Of a stretch of 64,000 nucleotides of DNA, positions 12,116 through 25,123 are shown in pieces; position 1 is the stretch's first letter; each line of letters opens with the position of its first letter. A program made the position numbers and the translations under genes. The notes under the pieces are model-generated. The model was not told the origin of the DNA. It did not search any database and saw nothing but the letters and a program-made list of their open reading frames with translations. The DNA is from Atrina japonica. Lineage: Eukaryota; Mollusca; Bivalvia; Pterioida; Pinnidae. The stretch spans positions 1,298,001 through 1,362,000 of the forward strand of contig BROG01000075.1 of the NCBI GenBank assembly GCA_030159075.1. The letters run 5' to 3'.

Positions 12116-13022
12116 ATTAGTTTGGCCTTTTTGCAAAACTATATACTCTTGTGGTATTATGTCGATGATATTAAGCTCTGATTTACGCTTTCTTTCCTAT
12201 TTATGCAAATGAAACATAGAGTTCAATGGTTTCTTGTGATATCGATTAAATAGTCTTAGAGTAAACTTTTGACGTACAAGTTCCTTCTAGATTAATTCTA
12301 CATAGACAGCAGGCATCATATACCATATGCAATTCTATCTTGATTGTTCTAAACGCCAGCTTGGTCATCACACCACGAGTCATTATTACACAGTGGAAAT
12401 GCCTTTTAATATAAATCTTGATCATTAGAGACACACAGAGTTCTAGACATATAAAAGAACTGAATAAATCCATAGTATTTGGTTGATAATGCAATATACA
12501 GCAAAATGAGAATTTCTTAGCCGCTGGACATTTCATTCATTTTGTCGGAATAACTGTTTTGTCATCTAATATGTATTGCCAGTCTTGCTACCAATGTTAT
12601 ACAAAACACAATTACATTTGCACAGTTCCCATATATCCTGGTCTATCAATTATAAGTCAAAAAGGTGTCATAGTATAGTTATTGAGCACGAATAAACGTT
12701 TTTTCGATTGTCTATTTCATGTCGGTGTTTGATTTCGTAAATCTCAATCCACTGTAATTGTATGTATAAGTTCCTTGAAACAGACTTTATTCTAAAAATT
12801 GGGTGATGATTTAATATAACTTAACTTGTATTACCAAATCACCGAAATGAAAATCAAAACGGTACCAATATTCTAAACATAATTTTAAAGTGAACGTCGT
12901 TGCTTTAAAACTAATGTATCAATGTTGCAGTTTTCCTGCAATGCAGAAAAACAATTTACAGTAACTAGTGTTTGAGCATTTATATAGTTGCAGTGACAAG
13001 CACTGTGGCGTTGTAGTTGGAA

Positions 13023-13163
13023 ATGCGGAAATCTGATTCGCTGTTCTCGGACAATGAATTAATTGATTTGTATAAACGAATGCTGTATTTAAATGAATCG
13101 GCAGCCGATGATCAGATTGATTCTACAAAGACCGTGGTACAACACAGCAAGTTGTATTATTGA
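13023..13163 (+). CDS. Small open reading frame, 46 codons, unrecognised
   Basis: From ATG (with an in-frame TAG just upstream) the frame reads MRKSDSLFSDNELIDLYKRM, then a continuation rich in Asp, Ser and Gln, and ends at TGA. Its amino-acid composition is balanced and charged, unlike the Ile/Phe/Tyr-rich chance frames of this AT-rich sequence. It lies just upstream of a GC-richer, exon-like stretch with a good splice donor at 13502. It could be a uORF in a 5' leader, a small coding exon, or chance. I recognise no homologue. Confidence 0.25.
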   Translation: MRKSDSLFSDNELIDLYKRMLYLNESAADDQIDSTKTVVQHSKLYY

Positions 13164-13284
13164 TCTGTATAAACACGGCAAAGCTAATATTTCTCCGCGC
13201 TCACTAATGCTAAGATACACCGGATCTGCAGTTGCGCGTCCTCTCCCGTGTGTTTATATTTGATTAGACCTTAGTTGGCTTTCT

Positions 13285-13501
13285 CAATTCTCAGGATTGG
13301 ATTAGGCAATGCAGACAAGTATTTGACAGTTACGACGAAGACATTCGAAGCAGCGACAGTTTGAAATTGTGGTCGTTCAGATCAGTAGATTCAACGGCTT
13401 GGCAGATTATTTTGTACTGGAAACGATTTACTTCTCTACAGCTGACCAATCCAACGGACAAGAAACGTCGAAGGAGATTTTTTTTCAATATCTTACCAAA
13501 G
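13285..13501 (+). other. Possible first (non-coding) exon with splice donor
   Basis: This stretch is less AT-rich than its surroundings. It ends in CCAAAG|GTAGGT, a strong 5' splice site, and is preceded by a TATA-like TGTTTATATTTGA at about 13250. It has no long frame. If real, it could be a leader exon of the plus-strand GPCR gene 50 kb downstream or of another gene. This is inference from composition and one splice motif. Confidence 0.25.
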
Positions 13502-14920
13502 GTAGGTTCTTATTTTCTAAAATAGAATGAAAATATGTTCATTTTTATACTTATATAATTATGGTATTAAATATCATGTTCAGAATACCACTATTTGATA
13601 AATGTATAATGTTGATACGTTTTTCCCCTTAAAACTAATATTTAAAAGTATTACCGTTATATTTGTTATTTATTATCGGGCGTGATGAATTCACATTTTT
13701 GGTTTCATGACGTTGATAAAGTTTTCTAAAGTTTGGCATTCCAGTGGTGTAGTATCAGTAGCGAAGATTTCAACACGAGATCAGATGATATTTCCTTTAG
13801 ATGCCAACATATTTCACATTATTTATATCATTTAATGTTTTGTTACAAGAAAATGGAATAAAGATAAGAATAAAAAAGCTATTTCATAGGTTATAAAACA
13901 AATACATCTTGAGGATTCCAGGACTAATTCGCATTTTGGAAGTGTTTCAAAATAGCGTAATCACACACAGCGAAATACAAAGTTTTTTTTCGATATATGA
14001 ACAGAGAATTACAATAATTAAGACGATGTGTAGATGTGAGTGATGACTTATATTTCAGATCATAAACAGAATATAAAAACTAATGTTTATCATATTTTCC
14101 TCATTATCACGATAAGGTGCATTAACAACCGAATTCCAAATGTATAAAAAGCTGCATATTAACTACTAGAGGTAAAAGCGCACATCACCAATATATGCTT
14201 TGAAATGTATTTGGTAAGCAGTGAATAAAAACCAATCATGTTAATATATTATGATTATTGCATGGTCATTGTTACTTTTACTATCAGTATTATTATTATT
14301 ATTATTATTATTATTCATCTATTCATGACATGCAGTACAGAGACGGACTCCAGTATTGCATTAAACTGAAAAGGTCACGGTATTTTATTTACACGACATG
14401 GAATTCTTCAGTTCTCCTAAATAGTAATTTTTCTGATAACAAATACTATCTATCCTGCCGAGACAGGAAACAAACACCCGACTGTCCAGTGACTTTTAGA
14501 AACTTACTAGTTATTTGTAAATACCTATAGACATCGCTTGTATTGATTCACTTACCTTTATTTAAAAAAATTAAGAGAAAAACACTCATGCACTTAATGG
14601 TTATAACAAGGTGACAATCACTTGATAAGGTAAAGACTTCGGGATCATCTATCAAAATGTTGTTTTTCTGAAACATATGAAATTTGATAATTACTGGGAA
14701 AATTGACAGCTTTTGAATACCTTTCTTCCGTGACAGAGAAAATTAGAGATGTCTTTGTTAATTTAAGGTCGATAATGATATTTCGAACACCGCTGCAAAT
14801 CATCTACAGCACGCGCAAAATATTTCCCAAAATATTAAAATTGAAATTTTGTTGTAGAGATTACAACTCCATTATAACAATTTTACTCTCTATATATAGT
14901 TTTTTCTCTTATTTCTGTTA

Positions 14921-14923
<3 letters not shown>
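13502..14923. other. No gene recognised
   Basis: AT-rich, intron-like sequence with a short (TTA)n run near 14290-14315 and no supported frame. Confidence 0.55.

Positions 14924-14987
<64 letters not shown>
14924..14987. repeat. (TC)n microsatellite
   Basis: About 32 uninterrupted TC units. Confidence 0.95.
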
Positions 14988-14990
<3 letters not shown>

Positions 14991-17576
14991 AAGTACTCGA
15001 TAATGCATTATTACAGGCGTTGTGTTACCATATAATATGCATTGTCTTTGTCTCCGTTAAAATTGTTTGATACAATAAATATCATATTTAAATTTAATCA
15101 TTCAGTGTATCAATATAAGTGACAATTTGGCTGTATCATTGTGTCATTGGACCATGCCTGTAAAAAGCCGACCATAGGGTCGGTCGCTACAATGATATTG
15201 ATCATTAAAGGCATACATATTTCATATCTCATGTAACTAATACTACAAATCAACGGTTACTGTTATAACTTGACGTAACAGATGCAATAGATTTAATTGA
15301 ATGTTGATAATTGATAATAAATATGATACCCCTTCATAGATGTAACCATCTATATTAATTATTTATAGTTTAATTGCTTTGCATTGCTTGCTATAATCTG
15401 TACTTCGATGCATTACCCCACATAACACTCAATGAAATTGATTCTATTACAATCAGAAAAAGGTATAAGTTATTTTAAAGAGATAGGAATATGTATATGT
15501 TGTTTAAAAAATATCTTCATTTTACTATATAACACCTTTTAATATCCAAAAATGCTCCCTAAAGATCTGCACATAACATGATATACTTACAATATCGGTG
15601 ATAAGAAATGCTCATAGAATTTCATTTACCGATGGTATCTTGAACTAATTTCATCTTGTGTATACACATATCAACAAAGCAATATATGGCATTATATGTA
15701 AAATGACTGATGGTATGTTGGCGTTTAAGCTTGAGGCGTGCATGTGAAAATGAATTAAATTCATTAAATTCATATCAACGAAATGATATTCGACTCCTGT
15801 GAAGGTAGAGATAATACAACGAATGCATAATTTATGTTCGAAATCAATACCATTAATCAAGAACGTTTGACAGAATGTAACAATACTTCGGTTTACATGA
15901 ATCCTTTTTGGAATAATTATTTTTCCAAATATTTAACCACCTAGTAAAGAAAAATACATGAAAAGTAGTACATTATGTTTTCTAAGATACGCAAGCTGGC
16001 TAGGAAGATCGAGATGCTGGTAGTTTGAACGTAAGCAAGTGGTATTACTTATGGACAAAGAATTAAACATTAAGCACACATCTGCTATATTTACTTGGTA
16101 ATCTTTATAGTTTTTAAAATGTAAATAGTAAAAATGATGCAATGCATATGTGAAAACCTTTTAGGTTATTTTTTGTGGTTACTCCTAGGAGGATTTGACT
16201 CTGCATTACGATTTATTATTTAGTATTGTATGATACCATTTCCGTTTAGAAAATCTATTTAAAATTGGAGCTGCACTTATGAAGTCTAATTGAAAGAACA
16301 ATCGTTTTAGCATTTCAACATTGGTATTATTTTTCATGCAAAATCATTGCAGTTGTGAATGTCACAGTTTTATTGTTGTACAGATAAATTATAAGTAATA
16401 TGAAATATCAAACAAAAGTTTGAAGGTTCTTAGAATATCGGTGTTATTTTAGGCTGCACGTCAAAGATGTTCAAATAAAAATCCTTCTTATTCCATATGT
16501 TTACCTATATTGTGATATATTTCACGTGGAAAGAAACCTCGTCAGTCAATGATACTCAACCAACATATTTTTGTATGATTCACATAATTTGTTTTTTGTA
16601 ATTTCACAACAAGTCTTAATCACCTTTATTAAGAAAAATCAATAATATTCCATGCAAAGCACTACTTGCGTTCAGATGTCTGTTCTAGTACAGTGATTAT
16701 TCTGTTTCTATGACAAAATGAACCACAATGTATAATTTCCTAATTTTTTTTTATCTATTACCAGTATCAATCTGCTTTATGCTATTTATCTATCTATTTT
16801 TCTATCTATCCTCCTCATCAGCAAAAGCATCAAAATTTTCATCATCATCATCATCATTATTATCCGTATCATTATTCCTATCTTACAATTCTGAAATTTA
16901 ATCTTTTTCATGAACGAAAATTAAAATTACGATATATTATCCAAGGAGTTTTATTCGAACAAAATAGCGTTATATTATCGAAGGAATTTTATTCGAACAA
17001 AATAGAGCGTAATTCGAAATGAATAAATGCCTAAGGCCCTGATGTTGACTGCAAATTTGATAATGCGCAAGAGAAAAACACATTTTAATGTCTACCAATA
17101 ACTAGTTCAAAACATGGAAAGAGTTTTGGGGAAATATTAAGTGGCATCATATTGGAAGTAATATACCACGCACCACTCCTGATTGTGTGGGAGACTTATC
17201 TCTTTTCAGTCTAATTTTCTCCATTAAAGCTGATTACATGGTGACCTTGACATAGATCAACCTACATAAAACTGAAATTGGATAGACTAGGGAAGGTATC
17301 ATACTGATAAACGATGATAGAATTATCACAGAATGGGAAATGTTATTCTCCGGAATGTTAGATAGCAATCATGAGCATGTCCATATACAGTAACTTTCCT
17401 TTGCTAATCATATATAAAACTAATTAATGACATTTTTCACCGAAATTAGCATTTTCACCGAAATCAATAGCTTTCCATGGAACATTTGTGATGGGTGTGG
17501 CTTTTAAACAGGGGACGCCTGGTCCCATACCATTTAGGATTCGCAATTGTTCTTCATGTTGAAACGGGAAATTAGC
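14988..17576. other. No gene recognised (short repeats only)
   Basis: Intron-like AT-rich DNA. It contains the dispersed repeat at 16215-16320, a (CTAT)n-like stretch near 16790-16810, a (CAT)n run near 16840-16860 and a local near-duplicate at 16940-17005 (TTATTCGAACAAAATAG twice, 48 bp apart). Confidence 0.55.
16215..16320 (-). repeat. Dispersed repeat with GAGCTCCAATTTT-type core
   Basis: Its reverse complement (CAATTAGACTTCATAAGTGC, then AGCTCCAATTTTAAATAG) matches 31070-31150 on plus (CAATTAGACTTCATCAGTTG, then AGCTCCAATTTTGAATAG). This is a medium-copy repeat of unknown type. Confidence 0.6.
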
Positions 17577-18105
17577 AACTAAGCTATACGATAAACGCGA
17601 CGATTTCGGCTTTCCCATCGTAAATTTTCCACATTTAAGTAGTAATATCACTCAGTCACCCGCATATGGAGTTTATATTCCACAAATGATCCGATATGCC
17701 GGAGCGTGTACAACATACGAAGATTCCATATACAGAGGTAAACTACTTACTGACAAATTTTTGACACAGGGACATCGAAAACCGCGTTTAATGTCAACAT
17801 TCCGCAAATTTTACGGTCGGTATAATAGTCTTGTTAGCGACTACTCTGTTTCACTAAGTGGAATGTTGAGTTGCCTTTTCGTTGACGGTTGTTGATACGT
17901 TTGTACCAATAGTGACGAGGATACACTCTTCACGTGTTTTATTGGACTTGACCGGTCTACAGGGGATGCTTACTCCTCCATGGCACCTGACCCCACCTCT
18001 TGGTTTCCAGAGGTCCGTGTTTGTCCATTTTTACCGGATTTGTATCTTTGTCCTGGGCATTCTATTGATTTATACTTTGGTATCTGAAATTTTTTATATT
18101 GTATA
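17577..18105 (+). pseudogene. 5'-truncated reverse-transcriptase copy
   Basis: The frame from 17577 reads LYDKRDDFGFPIVNFPHL, then PAYGVYIPQMIRYAGACTTY, and later RKPRLMSTFRKFYGRYNSLV, stopping at TGA after Gly-Cys near 17896. The conserved 3' non-coding block follows to about 18105. The catalytic GIPMGTNCAP and YIDD regions are absent. Over the part it covers, this is the cleanest copy in the window, with an uninterrupted frame from 17577 to the stop. Confidence 0.8.
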
Positions 18106-19271
18106 CATGTATCTAATTTGTCGGATTCTAAAAACTCAAAGTTTCGATTATAATTGATGTCTTGACTTGTAATATCGTTTCCAAATATGACAATGTATAT
18201 GTTCATCACTTGTATATGCATCACTTGCCGTCAAGATCTTTTATCATTTATATTGGGTTGATAACTAATAAACGATTTTTCAAATGTGTGTTTTGTATCT
18301 TTAAATTACAGTTATGATGACGTTTCTTTCTGTGGCTGATTATATACCTATTATGTATAAATAGTCGTGACATATCTGTAGAATAACAACACACTGCTTG
18401 AAGTCGTTTGAATATGTTAACGGCTTGATTCAAACATATGACGGGTTAATAGAGTTACCAATTCATTAGCGGTATTATTAGATAAACCATCGATCAGTCC
18501 TGCTGGTAAGAGTAAGCATTTTATAATAATCTATAATGTTTGCATATATACATACCAACCATGGGGACGACGTCGACAGATAATTTTATTAGACCTTCGA
18601 TTATCTACACTGGAACTCACTTATATTGAACCCTGATTATCTACACTGGAACTCACTTATATTGAACCCTAATGAAATTAAAATAGGTGAAATGATTTTT
18701 TATTTCAGGGGACAATGGCTTTTTAACCATTATAACCTGGCTATTTTGAAGTCACTGCTTAATTATAAGAAACGTTATTGCCCCATCAATTTTAATATAT
18801 CCGAGTTCGTATGTTTAACTTTTGGTGCATTCATTAAGTATTATGAACAATACCCTGCCAAAACAGGAAATTACGTTTTTGTTGGGACTTGATGAAGAAA
18901 ATAAACATTTATCTTATCTTGGATCATATATTTCCCCGCTATGAATATATCTTAATACTTTTAAATTCAACTGTATTGTTTTTCTCAATTGCAGAAAAAT
19001 GTGAATTGCTTACATTTAAAAACCAACCAATAGCAAACAATGTATCTATGAAGAAAAGAATAGTATTTTCACCTGTCTATCTATTTTGTCTTTAATCATT
19101 TATCAGTTATAATTACAAATACTTAAAATTAATAAATTTTCGACAATTTCATTGATTAACAATCCAAAAAACATTCGAATCATACATCAATGATGTGAGC
19201 GCTAATAAAGCCACGATCGCGGATGGCATTCCTTTTTGTTTACATGTCGGCCAATTGCAATGCACAAATGT
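18106..19271. other. No gene recognised; one short tandem repeat
   Basis: A 36-bp unit is repeated at about 18600-18671 (ATTATCTACACTGGAACTCA twice). A frame of 88 codons (18626-18892) starts inside it; it is open but lacks any recognisable domain. Confidence 0.5.
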
Positions 19272-19806
19272 GTTTTACGTCATGCAAGAAAAAATAGGTC
19301 ATCGTAGCGAAAGTAGTCATAAGTTACAGTCGCGAATGCACGACACAACAGAAAAAAAGTCTTCGATTTCAAATGGCAATGTTGCATCATCCCCGGGTTC
19401 AAGTGCATTTGTATAAGTTTTCAATTCAAGTACAGTCAGACCTATGCCCTATCCGCTATCACTACTGTATTTAGGCCTACTTGCCCTGCAATGACTACGT
19501 CCTATAGCGATGGATATATTAACATTCCGGTATCATTGAATAACATTAATATTCTCTCTCCATGGGATTTATTTCAAATTCCTCTTTCAATAACTGTAGT
19601 TTTAACTTAAGCAGCCACACATCAACTTCTCTTCCGAGATTCGCCATTGTCGGGATGGCCTATCAGAAAATGACGTAACAATCTAGTGTTGTTGGCGGTT
19701 GTCATAACGACGCAATTAAAGCGCGAGAGTTTAACCTGTGTGTTTATATTATTTGGGAAAATCAATAAATAAACAATTGCTTAAAAATTTACCGAGTTGT
19801 TATTGC
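19272..19806 (-). repeat. Dispersed repeat carrying a conserved small frame (copy A)
   Basis: It matches 38347-38891 over its length, and its 3' plus-strand part matches 21519-21942. On the minus strand it has a GC-richer leader, a short frame starting MANLGREVD, and downstream sequence conserved between copies. The left match begins at TTTTACG and the right match ends at TTTGCGAAT. It resembles a duplicated gene 5' end more than a typical SINE, with no tRNA boxes and no tail. Confidence 0.65.
19546..19647 (-). pseudogene. Small conserved frame, 33 codons (copy A)
   Basis: It starts MANLGREVDVWLLKLKLQLL and continues to a stop after Glu-Tyr. The same start and most residues are kept in two other copies (21636-21779 and 38620-38721). 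It is preceded on the minus strand by a GC-richer, leader-like segment with GTTACGTCATTTTCTG. The frame looks like the first coding exon of a gene carried within a repeat. I do not recognise the protein, and the frame ends too soon to be a whole domain. Confidence 0.4.
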
Positions 19807-19904
19807 AATTTGCGAATTACACAGTTTGCACAGTCTTCATTCTGGTTATTTTGAAGTGAACCGGAAATAGATAGGATAAATGCTTAATTATATCTACTAC
19901 TATT

Positions 19905-19946
19905 ACTATTATTATTATTATTATCATAATTATTGATATTCTTTTT

Positions 19947-19977
<31 letters not shown>

Positions 19978-20000
19978 TTATTATTATTATTATTATTATC
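19905..20000. repeat. Compound (TTA)n-(TTC)n-(TTA)n microsatellite
   Basis: TTA units at about 19905-19925, TTC units at about 19941-19975 and TTA units at about 19976-20000. Confidence 0.9.
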
Positions 20001-20839
20001 CATAATGTCACAAGATATTTTGACTATTTTTTTAGCATTTAATATTTCCTTAAATTTTATTTGGAGTCATCATACACATTGTTGTATATAATACTTTTTA
20101 TTTCGATTATAATCAGGTAACATACACCTACATATTTTGAAAAAAAGATTGATGAAAAGAAACGGACTAATCAGCAATGTAATATATTTAGACTTTTATT
20201 GGTTATGTACAAACAAAGGAGTTCTGCTTTACATTACTTCCGCGTTTATAAAATCCAGAAATAATTCATTATATACTCTTAGTACAAAGACAGGAAACCA
20301 ACCGGCATTCGTTATATCTGTTTCTTGCTTTTTAATTTGATTGTCGTTGAAAGAATCGGTGAAAATAGATTGTTTAGAACGTTGAATGTAGGTCCTGTGA
20401 TCACCATTATAATTTTATTTGGAGTCACTGCATTTAGCCTTCCACTATTAAGCCGATTTAATAAAGAAAATGTAAATTGTTTGACATATGAATACATGTG
20501 TTATTCCCCTTGCCATTCATTGTGACGGAATATAAAATCAGTCTAAAGGTTTGTTCCAACCTGAAACTAACTTAACACTGGCATTTGAATAATATTTTGT
20601 CATTGCAATTATTAAAAGATTGTTATTGTGATTGTCATTAGCGAAAGTTATATACAGTAGATGTGACTTGCTGTTCATCAGTACACTGACTATTTGTTTA
20701 GATGATACATATCATATAGGAGGGAAAATAGGTACCAAAATAGTAACATAAAATAGTCTTAACAATGCCAACGTTATAGCTTCATTAAACGAGGTCCTGT
20801 GAAACAAAATGATCGATTGTTTATTGTGTATTGTTATTT

Positions 20840-21010
20840 ATCGTCCCACTCAAAATTATTTCACTCATATGGCAGACGTCACCAAATGCCGGTGAAGGGC
20901 TACAAATTACGGCCATTGAGCAGTGAGGGTTCTTTAACGTGCCGACACCTACTCTTACACGGACCTGTCTCATCCGAAAGACAGGAAACGAAAGACAACC
21001 GGCATTCGTT
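20840..21010 (-). mobile_element. Truncated tRNA-derived SINE (unit 1)
   Basis: It shares the core with the 7.9-kb SINE (ACCAAATGCCGGTGAAGGGC, TTGAGCAGTGAGGGTTCTTT, CTCATCCGAAAGACAGGAAA) but lacks the tRNA head and a clear (CAAA)n tail. The GGAGACGTC of other copies reads GCAGACGTC here. Confidence 0.8.
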
Positions 21011-21635
21011 TCTGTCAATAAGACCTCATCAGTTGAGCTCTAATTAATCATCATTAATATCTATTCATATCTTGAAAAAGGCTAGCATTATATGGCATAG
21101 AGGAGTAAGTATCATTTGTCGACTGGACACACACGTCGTGAGTAGAACATGTAATAATGATTTAATGATTTTTGATGAGCTAATTAAAATTGTTTTGTAG
21201 CGTTGTCTTTCCAGAGACAATTATTATTCATCCAGAAAAATTCAATACAAAATTAGATTTGAGGAATAGAAGCAACAATACCTTTCTTGTATTTGAATCA
21301 ATACTTATTAATATTCATGTTACTCAGCCTTTTTGTTTAAGTGATAGTATTCTCAGCTTAGCTAGGATAATTAAATGAACAATACAATGTATATTCAAAT
21401 CAATATATTCGAATCAGTAAGTAACCCGAAACACAGATGCCTTGACAACAAGATTTCGGTTGATAAACCCTCTTTTACTTTGGTACACTTCAGTTTCACG
21501 TATGTTACTAAATAACAGCATCATCCCCGGGTTCAAGTGCATTTGTATCAGTTTTCAATTCAAGTACAGTCAGACCTTTGCCCTATCCGCTATCACTACT
21601 GTATTTAGGCCTACTTGCCCTGCAATGACTACGTC

Positions 21636-21779
21636 CTATAGCGATGGATATATTAACATTCCGGTATCATTGAATACCATTAATATTCTCTCCATGGGAT
21701 TTATTTCAAATTCCTCTTTCAATAACTGTAGTTTTAACTTAAGCAGCAACACATCAACTTCTCTTCCGAGATTCGCCAT
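21636..21779 (-). pseudogene. Small conserved frame, 47 codons (copy B)
   Basis: It has the same start as copy A (MANLGREVDV). A 2-bp shorter CT run shifts it past the copy A stop, so it continues as ERILMVFNDTGMLIYPSL before stopping. It lies in unit 2 of the tandem duplication. Confidence 0.35.
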
Positions 21780-22034
21780 TGTCGGGATGGCCTCTCAGAA
21801 AATGACGTAACAATCTAGTGTTGTTGGCGGTTGTCATAACGACGTAATTAAAGCGCGAGAGTTTAACCTGTGTGTTTATATTATTTGGGAAAATCAATAA
21901 ATAAACAATTGCTTAAAAATTTACCGAGTTGTTATTGAAATTTGCGAATTACACAGTTTGCACAGTCTTCATTCTGGTTATTTTGAAGTGAACCGGAAAA
22001 ATATAGGATAAATGCTTAATTATATCTACTACTA

Positions 22035-22088
22035 TTACTATTATTATTATTATTATCATAATTATTGATATTCTTTTTCTTCTTCTTC

Positions 22089-22125
<37 letters not shown>
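22035..22125. repeat. Compound (TTA)n-(TTC)n-(TTA)n microsatellite in unit 2
   Basis: It corresponds to 19905-20000, with fewer TTC and more TTA units, as expected of repeat-length change between copies. Confidence 0.9.
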
Positions 22126-22899
22126 CCATAACGTCACAAGATATTTTGACTATTTTTGCATTTAATATTTCCTTAAAATCATACACATTGTTGTATATAC
22201 TTTATCAATTATAATCAGGTAACATACACCTACATATTTTGAAAAATTGATGAAAAGAAACGGACTAACCAGCAATGTAATATATTTAGACTTTTATTGG
22301 TTATGTACAAACAAAGGAGTTCTGCTTTACATTACTTCCGCGTTTATAATCCAGAAATAATTCATTATATTAATACATTCGTTATATCTGTTTCTTGCTT
22401 TTTAATTTGATTGTCGTTGAAAGAATCGGTGAAAATAGATTGTTTAGAACGTTGAATGTAGGTCCTGTGATCACCATTATAATTTTATTTGGAGTCAGTG
22501 CATTTAGCCTTCCACTATTAAGCCGATTTAATAAAGAAAATGTAAATTGTTTGACATATGAATACATGTGTTATTTCCCTTGCCATTCATTGTGACGGAA
22601 TATAAAATCAGTCTAAAGGTTTGTTCCAACCTGAATAACTTAACACTGGCATTTGAATAATATTTTGTCATTGCATTATTAAAAGATTGTATTGTGATTG
22701 TCATTAGCGAAGTTATATACAGTAGATGTTACTTGCTGTTCATCAGTACACTGACTATTTGTTTAGATGATACATATCATATAGGAGGGAAAATAGGTAC
22801 CAAAATAGTAACATAAATAGTCTTAACAATGCCAACGTTATAGCTTCATTAAAGAGGTCCAAACAAATGATCGATTGTTTATTGTGTATTGTTATTTAT

Positions 22900-23060
22900 C
22901 GTCCCACTCAAAATTATTTCACTCATATGGAGACGTCACCAAATGCCGGTGAAGGGCTACAAATTACGGCCATTGAGCAGTGAGGGTTCTTTAACGTGCC
23001 GACACCTACTCTTACACGGGACCTGTCTCATCCGAAAGACAGGAAACCAACCGGCATTCG
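22900..23060 (-). mobile_element. Truncated tRNA-derived SINE (unit 2)
   Basis: It is the duplicate of the 20.84-kb copy, with the core GGAGACGTCACCAAATGCCG intact. It lacks the GAAACGAAAGACAA insert seen in unit 1. Confidence 0.8.
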
Positions 23061-23572
23061 TTTCTGTCAATAAGACCTCATCAGTTGAGCTCTAATTAAT
23101 CATCATTAATATCTATTCATATCTTGAAAAAGGCTAGCATTATATGGCATAGAGGAGTAAGTATCATTTGTCGACTGGACACACACGTCGTGAGTAGAAC
23201 ATGTAATAATGATTTAATGATTTTTGATGAGCTAATTAAAATTGTTTTGTAGCGTTGTCTTTCCAGAGACAATTATTATTCATCCAGAAAAATTCAATAC
23301 AAAATTAGATTTGAGGAATAGAAGCAACAATACCTTTCTTGTATTTGAAGCAATACTTATTAATATTCATGTTACTCAGCCTTTTTGTTTAAGTGATAGT
23401 ATTCTCAGCTTAGCTAGGATAATTAAATGAACAATACAATGTATATTCAAATCAATATATTCGAATCAGTAAGTAACCCGAAACACAGATGCCTTGACAA
23501 CAAGATTTCGGTTGATAAACCCTCTTTTACTTTGGTACACTTCAGTTTCACGTATGTTACTAAATAACAGCA

Positions 23573-25123
23573 AAGGTATTTAGGTAGAGAATTCACAAAG
23601 TAACTACAAGTATTAACATGTCGCTACATTTGCTCGGCCAATATCAATGAGGTTTTTACAATAATTACGATATTTTCACATATTTATGTTTCCATACAAC
23701 TGAAATAGTCAGTAATAACTGCATTCTATAAGTTGATCTGTAATCATTTTTTATATTTGATACTATATATCTTGCTATCAGAACGCTATCTGTCTTCTTG
23801 TTGACTGGATGTTCTATGGAATTTGTCTGTGTAATATCGAGTGTTGCGCTGATTTCGGACCGCTCTGGACCTTCATCAAAGTGAAGTAAAGGACCGGTGA
23901 GGTCCGGAAGCAGTGCCTCGCTTTATCACCAAAGAAACAGACACAGAGGATATGGATGAGGTTAGTACTGTATGAGTGACTATTGTTATACTTGGAAACA
24001 TTGTTATAACTTTCTTTTCGTCAGACTCTCCACTTTTAAAGGTAGAAGAGCTTTATTCCATTTCAGAAAAGAAAATCCACGTAGAGGATTAATAGAAAAA
24101 TTATACAATATATAACCATGAGCTTGCTAAACCGAATTGACAGTGATTGTATCCTAATAATATGTTTTGCAATATATTTTCGGACACCTTGCCCCATCCC
24201 GTTTGGGTTACACAAATGCTCCACGTGTTGACACCGATGTTGTATCTAATTTGTTGTTTTCTAATGAGCTTGGTTTGGAGTCTCCATCAGTACTCATTCA
24301 TTATAGCTTACGTATGATTATTATTTAAAATAAGACAAATGTAATATATTTATTTACTTTGATGTGTATTTAGCCCAACCGAATACAATGAAGTTAAAGA
24401 TGGGTCGTGGGGTCCCTATGCAATTACATTTCTAAAAGTGTATAAAGTCATTATGAACACTACACCATAGTACTACAATTGTATATTTACTTTCAAATCA
24501 TCAGAGTGTGAAAGGTTGAAAAATACATTAATTCCTATTTTCATCATAGGGCATAAGCGTTTGCCCTGATGATGAATTTTATTACGGACTGAAAAACATA
24601 ATCTGATAAATTCAGTTAGAGGATATCATAGTACCCTGACAACGGTAATTGCTAGATTGATCAGCTGGAACCCAATCTGTCATTATCTTTCTAACTTCGT
24701 TTAAATGTAGTGTAAAAAGTGCATTATTAATTCACTATCTCCCAATGGATTTTGTAGCACCTTAATCATATTAATCGTTAATAAAATGTGTTCGGTTCCC
24801 TTGATTCTCTAATCATCGTTACGTTTACCAACATATGCAAAACGTAAACACTTTAAAATGAATTTCTGATTTACAAGTTACAAGTTTAATACAAGACAGC
24901 TACTAGTGAAGCAGAGTCGATGAATCCTTAAATACGTCAAATATTGCATTAGTTTTCAAAGAAGACACTATGTGCATGGTTAAACAGCGTACCCAAATAT
25001 GTCAAAATTCCACACGATTAAATACACACGAGATCTTTCCGAAATAAAAATGACGACGCTATACAACTTCGCTAATAGTAATGTCTGGATGTCTTAAATA
25101 GTTAACTGGAATGCAAAACGGCA
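23573..25123. other. No gene recognised
   Basis: Apart from the exon-like stretch at 23840-23960 this is AT-rich, intron-like DNA. Confidence 0.5.
23840..23960 (+). other. Possible non-coding or very short coding exon with splice donor
   Basis: A GC-richer stretch ends ATGGATGAG|GTTAGT, a plausible donor after a start codon. It contains a small hairpin (GGACCTTC with GAAG-like complements). No long frame is present. It could be a leader exon, or chance. Confidence 0.2.

Larger units (their letters stand above)
19385..21518 (+). repeat. Tandem direct duplication, unit 1 (2134 bp)
   Basis: It is followed directly by unit 2 at 21519-23572. Junction microhomology is GCA: unit 1 is entered through TTGCATCATCC, the internal junction reads AACAGCATCATCC, and unit 2 exits as AACAGCAAAGG. 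The unit contains the plus-strand 3' part of the dispersed repeat, an ATT/CTT microsatellite, a truncated SINE (20840-21010) and unique sequence. Confidence 0.92.
21519..23572 (+). repeat. Tandem direct duplication, unit 2 (2054 bp)
   Basis: It is nearly identical to unit 1 but about 80 bp shorter because of scattered 1-20 bp deletions, e.g. in the (TTC)n tract, near 22180, near 22345-22375 and near 22860. Base substitutions are few compared with indels. Confidence 0.92.
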
